DNA of 64,000 nt from Mycobacterium sp. (GCA_016197405.1 JACPVR010000003.1:45698-109697), one strand, 5' to 3'. Shown: positions 26,906-35,895, counted from the first letter of the stretch. Numbers and translations are program-made. The notes: a model not told the origin generated them from the sequence alone.

Positions 26906-26957
26906 GGTCACCAATATCCCGTTTGATTAAACTCGTTGCCTGAGTATATTCGACCTG
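26906..26957. promoter_or_regulatory. Overlapping divergent promoters with ROK operator candidate
   Basis: On the plus strand TTGATT (26923-26928) and TATATT (26945-26950) with a 16-bp spacer form a good promoter whose start would fall at or next to the MFS GTG, giving a leaderless mRNA. The -35 is embedded in the dyad GTTT-GATT-AAAC at 26921-26932. On the minus strand a GATATT box sits similarly close to the ROK ATG. Binding at the dyad would block both. Confidence 0.55.
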
Positions 26958-28136
26958 GTGACCGCGACAACCGTCCGACACGACCCGGCGGCGGGGTTGC
27001 GACCCCATCTGCCGGCATTGCTGTCGCTGGCGGGCGCCTCATGTCTGGCGGTCACCACCGAGATGTTGCCCGTCGGGCTGCTTCCGGCCATCGGTCGTGC
27101 GTTCGCCGTCAACGATTCGCTCGCGGGCCTGCTCGTCACCCTGTACGCCGTCATGGTCGCGGTGCTGGCGGTGCCGCTGACCATCGCGACCACCCGTTTC
27201 GGGCGTAAGCCGCTGTTGTTGATGACCCTGCTCGGCTACGTGCTGAGCAATGCACTGGTTGCCGTGGCTCCGGTATTCGCGGTGGTGGCAGTGGGCCGCG
27301 GACTCGGTGGTATCACCCACGCGCTGTTCTTCTCCCTGTGTATCGGTTACGTCCCCCGGGTCGTGCCCGCGGCATCCGTTGGCCGCGCGCTGACCATCGT
27401 CACCGGTGGAGCATCGGCGGGATTCGTTCTGGGCGTGCCACTTTCGACGTCGTTGGGTACCGCGGTGGGATGGCGGGCAGCGTTCGCGGTGCTGGCAGTG
27501 CTGGCCGCGGTCACACTGGCGCTGGTGGCAAAGCTGCTGCCCGCGATCCCCAACGGGACCCGGTCCAAAGCCGCCGCCCGCGGCCGCGGAGAGCTGGCAG
27601 CGGTGGTGGCCTCCAACGGTTTGACCTACCTCGGTCAGTTCACCCTCTACACGTTCATCAGTCTGCTGGCGCTGCGGGCCGGGCTTCGGGAAAGCCTCAT
27701 CGGGCCACTGCTGCTGGTCTGCGGTGCCTGCGGGCTGATCGGACTCGCCTACACCGCAAAGACGTTGGACCGTAGCCCACGACGGACCGCGATCCTGATC
27801 CTGGGTGTCGTCGTGGTCGCCGTCCTGGGTGTGGCGATCGGCTACCCGGCGTTGATCGCGCTGGTGGTGCTGGCCGCGGTCTGGAATGGCGCATTCGGTG
27901 GTGTGCCGTCGATCTACCAGGCCTGCGCGGTGCGAACCAAGGCGGTATCGCCGGAGATGGCCGGGGCTTGGGTCAATGCCAGTGCGAACGTCGGAATCGG
28001 CGGAGGTGCCGCCATCGGCGCCGGACTGCTCCCCGTCGTCGGTCTGGGCGGGCTACCGTGGGCCGCGGCGGGTCTGCTGACCGCGGGCCTGGCAGTGGTG
28101 ATCTGCGCCCGCCGGGCGTTCCCTGACAGGCCGTAA
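26958..28136 (+). CDS. MFS transporter, DHA1/sugar efflux-like
   Basis: A 392-residue major facilitator with 12 predicted membrane helices. The N-half has LAVTTEMLPVGLLPAIGRAF, typical of the AraJ/CmlA/sugar-efflux DHA1 branch, and the loop 2-3 signature appears as TTRFGRKPLLL. The C-half has the mirrored elements. GTG start lies at the predicted transcription start. Divergent from the ROK repressor, which suggests a sugar or sugar-like efflux substrate; drugs are also possible. Confidence 0.9.
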   Translation: MTATTVRHDPAAGLRPHLPALLSLAGASCLAVTTEMLPVGLLPAIGRAFAVNDSLAGLLVTLYAVMVAVLAVPLTIATTRFGRKPLLLMTLLGYVLSNALVAVAPVFAVVAVGRGLGGITHALFFSLCIGYVPRVVPAASVGRALTIVTGGASAGFVLGVPLSTSLGTAVGWRAAFAVLAVLAAVTLALVAKLLPAIPNGTRSKAAARGRGELAAVVASNGLTYLGQFTLYTFISLLALRAGLRESLIGPLLLVCGACGLIGLAYTAKTLDRSPRRTAILILGVVVVAVLGVAIGYPALIALVVLAAVWNGAFGGVPSIYQACAVRTKAVSPEMAGAWVNASANVGIGGGAAIGAGLLPVVGLGGLPWAAAGLLTAGLAVVICARRAFPDRP

Positions 28137-28213
28137 TTCCGCTGTTGCACAGTCGAATTCATGTTGCCTGCGTTCGGGTGTCTGGGTGAGCGCAGCACGT
28201 GTAGGTTGATCGG

Positions 28214-29536
28214 GTGCATAAGCGCGTAAGCGGTGGAGTCGTCTCGGTCGAGGTATGTGACGGCGTGCTGCGTGCCCGCGGGCTGCCGTACGGTCGCGCG
28301 CGCCGGTTCGAGGCCGCCGAGTCGGCGCCCGCCTGGACCGGTGAGCGCGACGCCACCCAGCCCGGTCCGGCGTGCCCGCAGCGTCCGTCGCGCCTGGCCT
28401 TCGTCAGTGGTCCCATGCTCGACGGGCTGCGGGTCGACGAGGACTGCCTGGTGCTGTCGGTGACGGCACCGCAGGACGCCGACGGCCTGCCGGTGATGGT
28501 GTGGATACACGGCGGGGCCTATGTGGCCGGTAGCGGAGAGTCGGCGAAGTACGACCCCGCTGCGCTGGTGCGCGAGGGCGATGTCGTGGTGGTCAACATC
28601 AACTATCGGCTGGGAATCTTCGGGTATCTGTCCCCACCCGGGGCCGACGCCGACGACAACCTCGGCCTGCGCGATCAGATCCTGGCCCTGCAGTGGGTGC
28701 GCGACAACATCGCGGCCTTCGGCGGCGACCCGGCAAACGTCACCGTGTTCGGACAGTCCGCCGGCGGCGACTCGGTGCTGGCGCTGATGCTCAGCCCGCA
28801 GGGCGCAGGCTTGTTCCACCGCGCCATCGTCCAGAGCGCGCCGCTGGGCGTGGGCACACAGAACCCGGCCGCCGCGGCCAGCCGGGAGCCGCTTGTCCAT
28901 GCCATGCAGTCCGCGATGGCGACGTCACTGGCCGGAGTCGCACCCCGGGACGCGACGTACGCGCAGCTGCTGACCGCGGAGGCCGCCGCGGCCACGGCGG
29001 TTCAGAGATTCGGTCTGGTGGCCAGCATGGCGTTCGCACCGCTGTTGGGCCGGGACCCGTTGCCGCCGCCGGCGGAGATCGACGAGCGGCTCGCGGCGGC
29101 GGCCGGACGGATCGAACTGTTGATCGGATACACCAGGGACGACGCGGCGCCGTTCGTCGCGATGGATCCCCGGGTCAAGAAGCTGTCCGCAGTCGGCGTG
29201 GCCGAGCGGCTCGCCATGCGGGTGATGACACCCAAGCTGACGGCGCGCGCATTCGGAGGTCTGGTCGAACCGTTCGTCGAGATGTGGCGGTCGCACGGCG
29301 GACGGGCCGGGAGCTACCGGCTCGATTGGCGTCCGGCCGGGTCGCCGTTGGGTGCCTGTCACTGCATCGATCTGCCACTGCTGTTCGGCGCCGAGGGGAG
29401 GTGGTCGGACGCGCCGATGTTGGGCCCGAACCGGACCGTCGATTCGGCACTCGGGGCTGACCTGCGGTCGGTGTGGACCGGGTTCGCGCATTCTGGCATC
29501 GCCGCACTGCCGTCGGAACCGCTCCGGTTTCGATGA
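28214..29536 (+). CDS. Type B carboxylesterase
   Basis: A 440-residue serine esterase of the carboxylesterase/para-nitrobenzyl esterase family. The oxyanion hole HGGAY, the DNLGLRDQILALQWV helix and the nucleophile Ser182 in FGQSAGG are intact; His383 in ACHCIDLPLLFG completes the triad with an acidic residue near IGYTRDD. Shorter than the usual 480-520, mainly in the N-terminal third. No signal peptide. GTG start at 28214. Substrate unknown. Confidence 0.92.
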   Translation: MHKRVSGGVVSVEVCDGVLRARGLPYGRARRFEAAESAPAWTGERDATQPGPACPQRPSRLAFVSGPMLDGLRVDEDCLVLSVTAPQDADGLPVMVWIHGGAYVAGSGESAKYDPAALVREGDVVVVNINYRLGIFGYLSPPGADADDNLGLRDQILALQWVRDNIAAFGGDPANVTVFGQSAGGDSVLALMLSPQGAGLFHRAIVQSAPLGVGTQNPAAAASREPLVHAMQSAMATSLAGVAPRDATYAQLLTAEAAAATAVQRFGLVASMAFAPLLGRDPLPPPAEIDERLAAAAGRIELLIGYTRDDAAPFVAMDPRVKKLSAVGVAERLAMRVMTPKLTARAFGGLVEPFVEMWRSHGGRAGSYRLDWRPAGSPLGACHCIDLPLLFGAEGRWSDAPMLGPNRTVDSALGADLRSVWTGFAHSGIAALPSEPLRFR

Positions 29537-29697
29537 AACTGGCAAATCGCTGGGAATAGCCACGACGCGAATATTTGCGCGAACGATAGCAATTGACGGC
29601 CGCGGGCCGCTACGCTTACCAGCGATTCCTGTCGATTGGCGGGATCGGTCCATGGCAGGTGTCCAGCAACATTCGTTTACTGGGCAATGACGAGGTA

Positions 29698-32600
29698 ATG
29701 ATGCAAATGCGATACGGCAGCTACGTCGGACGGGTCGGCGCACTGGCCGTCGCACTCGGCATCGGGTCCGCGGTGGCCGCACCGGCCGGCCTGGCCTGGG
29801 CCACCCCCGACGACTCGACCGCCACCGCCCCCTCGGCAGGCACCGATGCCGGCGGCACGGCCGCATCCAGCAGCACCCCGTCGCATCAGTCCAGCGCCCC
29901 GGCTACCGCCGAGTCGACCGGCACCGAATCCGCCGAACCCGGTGAGCCGAAGTCCGGTTCCACCGCCGCTGCCGAGCCGGCGGACGGCGCCGATGCGGGT
30001 AGCACGGAGTCCGAGACCGACGACACCACAGACGCTGGCGGCGCTGCCGACGAAGAAGCCGGCGCGGATACCAAGCCGAAGAAGAAGACGGCATCTAGCG
30101 CGCACGCCCGCCTGACCGAATCGACTGCGGCGACGACCGCGCCGGACGAGCATGCCGACGCGCAGACCGCGACCGAACCCGCTCACCAGGAGAGCGCACC
30201 GACGACCGATTCGGAGAGCGAGACGGAACCGGCCGCGCAGGCCACCGCTGCGGTCGCGGTGACCGAACCCGTGGCCACCGAGGCTCCAGCGATGGCCGCT
30301 GTGCCCACCGAGACGACGGAGGCGACCGCAGTCCAGACCTCGCTCGGCAGCCTGATCAACAATGCTGTGCGGCGGGCGTTGTCGTCATTTCTGAGCATGC
30401 TGCCCGGTGGCGCCGCGGAGTCACCGCTGGCGTGGGTTCTGCTCGGGGCGGCACGCAAACAGATCGGGACCACCGAAGACGCCGGCACCGACATCGCGGC
30501 CGCGAGCATGGCCGCCACCCAGACCGTCGCCGCGGCGGTGGCCAACCAGCCGCCCACCGCAACGGTGACCTTCGGCAGGCCCGACGCGACCACGGGAACC
30601 GTGACAGGCCAACTGATCACCAGCGATCCCGAGGGCAAGAAGGTCGCGGTGGCGTTGACCACCGCCCCGTCCGCCGGAACGCTGGCTTACAACGCCAAGA
30701 CCGGTGTGCTGACCTACACACCCACCAGCGCGCAGCGTTTCATCGCCGCGACCACGTCGACCGACGACACCATCGCCATGACGCTCACGGTGTCCGACGG
30801 CGTCAATACCGTTGCGGTTCCGGTGAATATCCCGGTCAGCCCGTCGCCGTTCTACAAGGCGAGCGATATCAACGTCACCGGGCCCAGCGCGGTAGCGGCC
30901 ACCAACACCCGCGCCTACATCGCCAACCGCGACGCCGGAACCGTCACCGTCTACGACACCGTCAAGGGCACGGTCATCGGCACCTATGCCGCGGGCTCCG
31001 CGCCAGACGGTATCGCGGTCAAACCCGACGGCACCCGGCTCTATGTGTCGAGTTCGACCAACAACACCGTCACCGTCATCGACACCGTGGCCGGCACCAC
31101 CAAGGCGACACTGGCCGTTGCCAACCCCACCGCGATCACCATCAATGCCGCGGGCAGCATGGTGTACGTCGCCAACGGCAGCACCGCGACCATCACCAAG
31201 ATCGCCACGTCGTACAACAAGTTCTCCGGCACGGTGAAGCTCGCGGCGGGACTGACACCCACCGAGCTCGCGGTCAGTGCCGACGGCAAGAAGATCTACG
31301 TGGCCAGCGCGAAATCTGGCGGCGGTGGCAACATCTCGGTGTTCTCGTCGACCGGTACGGCTGTCACGTCCATCACCGACATCACCGGCGCGCCAACTGG
31401 TTTGGCTATCAGTGCGAAATTGCCGAGGCTTTTCGCCAGTGCCGATGACGGCAAGCTCACCATCGTGGACACCGCCAACAACACCGCGGTCACCAAGGAC
31501 ATCGGCCTGGCCCTGTCCGGGGTCGCGATCAGCAATGACAGCAGCGTGGTCATCGTCACCACCTACTCCGGTCTGGTCGCGGCGATCAGCGACACCGACG
31601 GCGCCGTCCTGCGAGCGCCGATGGTGCGCACCACCACCGACGCGCCGTCGGTGCAGCCCGGTACCACGCTGAGTCCCGACGGCACCCGGATGTACATCAC
31701 CGACTACGACACCAACAGCGTCCACGTCGTCTCGCTTGTCCCGCCGAATGTCGCACCGTTCTCCAGTGATCCGCTGAACAGCGTTTCCAACGCGGCGACG
31801 GGCGCGCTCACCGGCCGGGTCGGCGTCGTCGACTACGACGGTGATCCACTGACCTACACCATCACCAGCAAGCCCACCAAGGGCAAGCTGGTGTTCAACG
31901 CCGACGGCACCTACACCTACACGCCAACCGCCGGCGCCCGGCACGCCGCCGCCGTCCCCGGTGCGGCCACCACGGTGACCGAGGACTCCTTCACCGTCAC
32001 GGTCTCCGACGGGCGCAACGGCTCGACCACCACGACCATCCTCTTGGCGATAACCCCGAAGAACGCGGCCCCCACGGTTGCCGTCACCATCGGAAAACCC
32101 AGCACCTCAACAGGAGTCGTCAAAGGCACCGTCAAAGGCTCCGACGGCGACAAGGACAAATTGACCTACACGGTCACCGGGTCGCCGGCCAAGGGCGCCA
32201 TCACGGTCAGCTCGTCCGGGTCGTTCACCTACACCCCGACCGCTGACGCCCGCGCGGCCGCCACGGCGCCGGGGGCCACCCACGCCGACAAGCAGGACAG
32301 CTTCACCGTCACGGTGGACGACGGACACGGGGGAGTCCAGGCCGTCACGGTCAACGTCAAGCTCGGCGCGGCCAACGTCAAACCCGGTGGCGCGACGGCT
32401 GTTGTCACCAGCACCGACCCACGCACCGGTGTGGCCACCGGCATCGTCACCGCAACCGACGCCGATGGTGACACCCTGTCCTACACCGCTGGTAAGACCA
32501 CAAAGGGTGCGATCGCCATCAACTCCGACGGGACGTTCACCTACACCCCGACGGCGGCGGCCCGGCTGGCGGCGTCGGCACCCAAGGCCAGCAGCTCCAC

Positions 32601-34011
32601 CAAGTCCGAGACCATCACCATCACCGTTGCCGACGGCTTCGGCGGAACCACCACGACGACGGTCAAGGTGGCCATCGCACCCAACCCGACGACCAACATC
32701 GCACCGACCAACGGCCATGCGACGGTGGGGGATCCGTCGACAGCGATCGGTGCCGTGACCGGCACGGTCACCGCCGATGACGCCGACGGCGATGCGCTGA
32801 CCTACACCCTGGGATCCGGGCCGGCGTTCGGCACGGTGAAGGTGACCTCCGCCGGGCAGTTCACCTATACCCCCGATGTCGATTCGCGCTACCGCGCGCT
32901 GGTGACGCCCGGCGAAGACACCGACAGTTTCACGGTCAAGATCAGTGATGCGTTCGGCGGAACGACGACCGCGACAGTCAATGTCACGATCGCGCCGCCG
33001 TCGGCAACGGCGATCGATCAGCGTCCGACGACGGTCGCGGTTACCGCCCAGCAGATGTACTTCTACTCGCAGACCGACACCGACAAGGCCATGGCACTGC
33101 TCAAGGATGCCGGCATAGACACCATTCGCATTCAAATGCCCTGGGCCGGAATCGAACCCGCCGACGACACGTACGACTGGACGGCGGTGGACCGGATGGT
33201 CAACAGCGCCAACGCCAACGGCATCAAAGTGCTCGGCACCATCAATGCCACACCGGATTGGGCCGCGGTGCCCGATCAGCCACAACTGGCCGGGCATCCC
33301 GCCGACCTGAACGCGTTCGGAGACTTCGTCACCGAGGTGGCGACCCGGTACCAGGGCAAGATCGCCGACTACGAGATCTGGAACGAGCCCAACGCCGCCA
33401 TCTTCTGGGCGCCCACACCCGACGCCGCGCAGTACACCGCGCTGCTCAAGGTCGCCTACACCGCGATCAAGGCGGTCGACCCGGACGCCGTCGTCATCGC
33501 GGCCTCGGTGGTGGCCGCGGCCGAGAAGCCGGGCGGTTCGGCGATCAACCCAGTGACCTATGTGTCCCAGATGTACGCCGCGGGTGCGGCCGGCTACTTC
33601 GACGCCATCGCGTATCACCCCTACCTGTACTCGTTGGCGTTCTCGGCCGGTGAGGGCCACGCCGGGGTGCCGATCACCCTGGCCGAGCAGATCTACGCGG
33701 TGATGGTCGCCAACGGTGACGGCAACAAGAAGATCTGGGCCACCGAATACGGCGAGCCGACATCCGATGTCTCCGAAGCCACCCAGGCCGCCTACATCGG
33801 CGACTTCCTGCGCACCTGGCGCACCCTGGAGTTCGCCGGCCCGGCGTTCATCCACACCCTGGCGGACTATCAGTCCCGTGACCCGGTGCAGGCGACGTTC
33901 GGCATCTTCCACGAGGACTGGACACCCAAACCCGCGGTCGCCACGATCACGCAGGTGATCCAGGAGAACGAGGCGATCAACGCCGCGGCCGACGCCGCGG
34001 TGAGTGTCTAG
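29698..34011 (+). CDS. Giant secreted surface protein: YVTN propeller, Ig/VCBS repeats and GH39-like glycosidase
   Basis: A 1437-residue exported protein. Residues 1-35 form a leader (GRVGALAVALGIGSAVA, cleavage after AWA); 36-280 are Ala/Thr/Glu-rich low complexity; 284-380 one Ig/cadherin-like repeat; 388-685 a YVTN-type beta-propeller (repeats such as RLYVSSSTNNTVTVID); about 686-1098 four VCBS-like repeats of about 100 residues with LTYT...GTFTYTPTA...DSFTVTV cores. The end (1107-1437) is a TIM-barrel glycosidase resembling GH39/PslG: acid/base Glu1230 in EIWNEPN, His1307 in AYHPY, nucleophile Glu1350 in WATEYGEP. ATG at 29698 or 29701 is preferred (GAGG just upstream) over a TTG 35 codons earlier. 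Likely a cell-surface or matrix polysaccharide hydrolase. Confidence 0.87.
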   Translation: MMQMRYGSYVGRVGALAVALGIGSAVAAPAGLAWATPDDSTATAPSAGTDAGGTAASSSTPSHQSSAPATAESTGTESAEPGEPKSGSTAAAEPADGADAGSTESETDDTTDAGGAADEEAGADTKPKKKTASSAHARLTESTAATTAPDEHADAQTATEPAHQESAPTTDSESETEPAAQATAAVAVTEPVATEAPAMAAVPTETTEATAVQTSLGSLINNAVRRALSSFLSMLPGGAAESPLAWVLLGAARKQIGTTEDAGTDIAAASMAATQTVAAAVANQPPTATVTFGRPDATTGTVTGQLITSDPEGKKVAVALTTAPSAGTLAYNAKTGVLTYTPTSAQRFIAATTSTDDTIAMTLTVSDGVNTVAVPVNIPVSPSPFYKASDINVTGPSAVAATNTRAYIANRDAGTVTVYDTVKGTVIGTYAAGSAPDGIAVKPDGTRLYVSSSTNNTVTVIDTVAGTTKATLAVANPTAITINAAGSMVYVANGSTATITKIATSYNKFSGTVKLAAGLTPTELAVSADGKKIYVASAKSGGGGNISVFSSTGTAVTSITDITGAPTGLAISAKLPRLFASADDGKLTIVDTANNTAVTKDIGLALSGVAISNDSSVVIVTTYSGLVAAISDTDGAVLRAPMVRTTTDAPSVQPGTTLSPDGTRMYITDYDTNSVHVVSLVPPNVAPFSSDPLNSVSNAATGALTGRVGVVDYDGDPLTYTITSKPTKGKLVFNADGTYTYTPTAGARHAAAVPGAATTVTEDSFTVTVSDGRNGSTTTTILLAITPKNAAPTVAVTIGKPSTSTGVVKGTVKGSDGDKDKLTYTVTGSPAKGAITVSSSGSFTYTPTADARAAATAPGATHADKQDSFTVTVDDGHGGVQAVTVNVKLGAANVKPGGATAVVTSTDPRTGVATGIVTATDADGDTLSYTAGKTTKGAIAINSDGTFTYTPTAAARLAASAPKASSSTKSETITITVADGFGGTTTTTVKVAIAPNPTTNIAPTNGHATVGDPSTAIGAVTGTVTADDADGDALTYTLGSGPAFGTVKVTSAGQFTYTPDVDSRYRALVTPGEDTDSFTVKISDAFGGTTTATVNVTIAPPSATAIDQRPTTVAVTAQQMYFYSQTDTDKAMALLKDAGIDTIRIQMPWAGIEPADDTYDWTAVDRMVNSANANGIKVLGTINATPDWAAVPDQPQLAGHPADLNAFGDFVTEVATRYQGKIADYEIWNEPNAAIFWAPTPDAAQYTALLKVAYTAIKAVDPDAVVIAASVVAAAEKPGGSAINPVTYVSQMYAAGAAGYFDAIAYHPYLYSLAFSAGEGHAGVPITLAEQIYAVMVANGDGNKKIWATEYGEPTSDVSEATQAAYIGDFLRTWRTLEFAGPAFIHTLADYQSRDPVQATFGIFHEDWTPKPAVATITQVIQENEAINAAADAAVSV

Positions 34012-34030
34012 GACCTCGGTCTTCGCCTAG

Positions 34031-34058
34031 CGCGGCGGCCACTCGGCTGAGGGCCGCG
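34031..34058 (+). terminator. Candidate hairpin terminator after the giant glycosidase gene
   Basis: Arms CGCGGC (34031-34036) and GCCGCG (34053-34058) can pair 20 bases after the stop codon, before the TetR promoter. No U tract; weak evidence. Confidence 0.35.
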
Positions 34059-34102
34059 TTCCGAACTTGACGTGCTGTCCCAGCGGGGCCGCGCCGTGTC
34101 GT

Positions 34103-34135
34103 CTACTATGTCTGTAACGATCCTTACAGATGGAG
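34103..34135 (+). promoter_or_regulatory. TetR autoregulatory operator and promoter
   Basis: A near-perfect 20-bp dyad spans 34111-34130: TCTGTAA and TTACAGA arms around a GATC core, with one mismatched pair. A TACTAT box just upstream (about 34104-34109) suits a -10, so the operator would cover the transcription start. GGAG at 34132-34135 is the ribosome binding site for the GTG at 34141 and decides that start over an in-frame ATG inside the operator. Confidence 0.6.
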
Positions 34136-34140
34136 TCACG

Positions 34141-34767
34141 GTGTCATCGGAGCGGACCAAACGGCAGCTGCAGGGCGAGAGCTCACGCGAGCTGATCCTC
34201 GACGCGACCGAGCGGCTGATGGCGACGCGCGGCTACGCGGCCACCTCGATAAGCGATATCCGCAAGGCCTGCGGCCTGCCCGCCAGCTCGATCTACTGGC
34301 ACTTCGGGTCCAAGCAGGGGGTGCTCGCCGCCGTGATGGAGCGTGGCGCCGAACGCTTCTTCGGCGCGATACCTGACCATGGTCAGGAATCACCGGCACC
34401 GGACGTCGAGGTGCAGCTGGCCACGACGGCGAAACTGCTCGCCGAGCATCCCGAGTTCCTTCGGCTGGTCTACCTGCTGGCGCTGGAGCGCACTGACGAT
34501 CCCGCTGTCGGCGCCGCCTTGCAGCGGGTTCGCAGCTCCGCCATCGCGGGCTTCCGCTCCGCCATCGCGACGTTGCTGCCCGACGATGTGCCTGCCGCCA
34601 AGGCGGATCGCGTTCTCGACGAGCTCGCCGCGTTGGCGACCGCACTGTCGGACGGGGTGTTCTTCGCCGACCACCTCGAACCCGATGCGACCGATGTCGA
34701 ACGGATGTACCGACGGCTGTTACAGGCCGTCAAAGCCCTATTGCCGATCCTGTTGGAGGAAAAATGA
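34141..34767 (+). CDS. TetR/AcrR-family regulator
   Basis: A 208-residue TetR protein. The helix-turn-helix covers about 15-60: ILDATERLMATRGYAATSISDI then GLPASSIYWHFGSKQGVL (outlined). The C-terminal ligand domain is all-helical. The stop overlaps the start of the next gene (ATGA), an SDR, so the two form a unit regulated by the dyad at 34111-34130. It probably represses its own operon until a substrate of the SDR binds; that is inference. Confidence 0.9.
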   Translation: MSSERTKRQLQGESSRELILDATERLMATRGYAATSISDIRKACGLPASSIYWHFGSKQGVLAAVMERGAERFFGAIPDHGQESPAPDVEVQLATTAKLLAEHPEFLRLVYLLALERTDDPAVGAALQRVRSSAIAGFRSAIATLLPDDVPAAKADRVLDELAALATALSDGVFFADHLEPDATDVERMYRRLLQAVKALLPILLEEK

Positions 34768-35666
34768 CCACCCGAACCGTCATCATCACCGGAGCCAATA
34801 CCGGACTCGGATTGGAATGCGCGCGCAGCCTCCTGGCGCAGGACGCGTCCTGGCAGGTGGTGCTCGCCGTCCGCAATCCCGAGCTCGGTGCCGCGGCCGT
34901 CGCCGAGCTCGCCGCGCCCGATCGGTGCACCGTGATTCGCTGCGATCTTGCATCCCTGGATTCGGTGCGGGAATTCGTCGAGGCGTTCGGTGCCGCCGAC
35001 CTGCCGCCGTTGCACGCCATCGTCTGCAACGCCGGCCTGCAATCGCTTGATGGCAGGTCCACCGACGATGGCATCGAAATGACCTTCGGTGTCAATCATC
35101 TCGGTCATTTCGCGCTCGTCACGGGACTGCTCGACCGCCTTGTTGCACCGGCGCGGATCGTGGTCGTCGCCAGCGGCACACACGACCCCGCCAAGTTCAC
35201 CGGCATGCCCCACCCGATCTACACCTCGGCCGAGGAACTCGCCCATCCGCCTGCCGATACGCCGGGTCAGGGCCGCCGCCGCTACACGACGTCGAAGTTG
35301 TGCAACGTGCTGTTCGCCTACGAGCTCGACCGCCGCCTCGGCCAGGGCGCCGAGGGAATCTGCGTGACGGCCTTCGACCCCGGTCTGATGCCCGCTTCGG
35401 GATTGTCCCGCGAGTACTCGCCGGTGCAGCGGATCATCTGGCGCTTCGTCGGGCCCGTGCTGCGGGTGCTGCCCAACGTCAACAGCACCGCCACATCCGG
35501 CGAACGGCTGGCCGCGCTGGTCGCCGACCCGAAGTTCGACGGTCTGACCGGCCGCTACTTCGAGGGCGCCAAGGAGATCCGCTCCTCGCAGGACTCCTAC
35601 GACCTCGCGAAGGCGACCGATCTGTGGGAAACCAGCGAGAGACTGGTGCAGCGCATTACGACGTGA
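34764..35666 (+). CDS. Short-chain dehydrogenase/reductase
   Basis: A 300-residue SDR of the type often named protochlorophyllide reductase-like or retinol dehydrogenase-like. The cofactor motif TGANTGLG is at 10-17, NAG (CNAGLQS) follows near 91, the catalytic Ser is in VVASGTHD and the Tyr/Lys pair in YTTSKLCNV. NADP(H) is likely because of the Arg in 'LAVRNPE'. Coupled to the TetR gene upstream. Substrate unknown, presumably a lipophilic ketone or alcohol. Confidence 0.9.
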   Translation: MTTRTVIITGANTGLGLECARSLLAQDASWQVVLAVRNPELGAAAVAELAAPDRCTVIRCDLASLDSVREFVEAFGAADLPPLHAIVCNAGLQSLDGRSTDDGIEMTFGVNHLGHFALVTGLLDRLVAPARIVVVASGTHDPAKFTGMPHPIYTSAEELAHPPADTPGQGRRRYTTSKLCNVLFAYELDRRLGQGAEGICVTAFDPGLMPASGLSREYSPVQRIIWRFVGPVLRVLPNVNSTATSGERLAALVADPKFDGLTGRYFEGAKEIRSSQDSYDLAKATDLWETSERLVQRITT

Positions 35667-35706
35667 GGGGCGCCAGAGGGCGGAACACTGCGGCGGTGAG
35701 AAATAC

Positions 35707-35782
35707 TGGTGCCCCCGGCAGGATTCGAACCTGCGGCCTTCTGCTCCGGAGGCAGACGCTCTATCCCCTGAGCTACGGGGGC
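35707..35782 (-). tRNA. argV: tRNA-Arg (anticodon CCG)
   Basis: A complete 76-base tRNA on the minus strand including an encoded CCA (35707-35709). The acceptor stem pairs GCCCCCG with CGGGGGC; D arm GTAGCTCAGGGG; anticodon stem TCTGC/GCAGA with loop CTCCGGA giving CCG, reading CGG; T loop GGTTCGAATCC. Its 3' end faces the accessory block. It lies 113 bp from argS, its own synthetase gene, divergently; the same pairing occurs in M. tuberculosis (argV). Confidence 0.97.
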
Positions 35783-35895
35783 GCATCAGAACAAACTGCG
35801 CCATTGGGCTTGCACAGACTAACGCATCCCGGCGCCGGCTTTGGCACCGGAATGGATTCGAGGCCTGAGCACCGCAGAACATAGGATGGACCCCC

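Noticed and set aside
29593..29697. TTG start 35 codons upstream for the giant glycosidase
   Set aside because: The added residues break the leader pattern shared with the PQQ protein, and GAGG lies directly before the ATG pair at 29698/29701.
12142..35706. Prophage or integrative element ending at tRNA-Arg
   Set aside because: No integrase, transposase, phage structural gene, relaxase or repeat of the tRNA end could be seen. Only a variable-region interpretation is kept.
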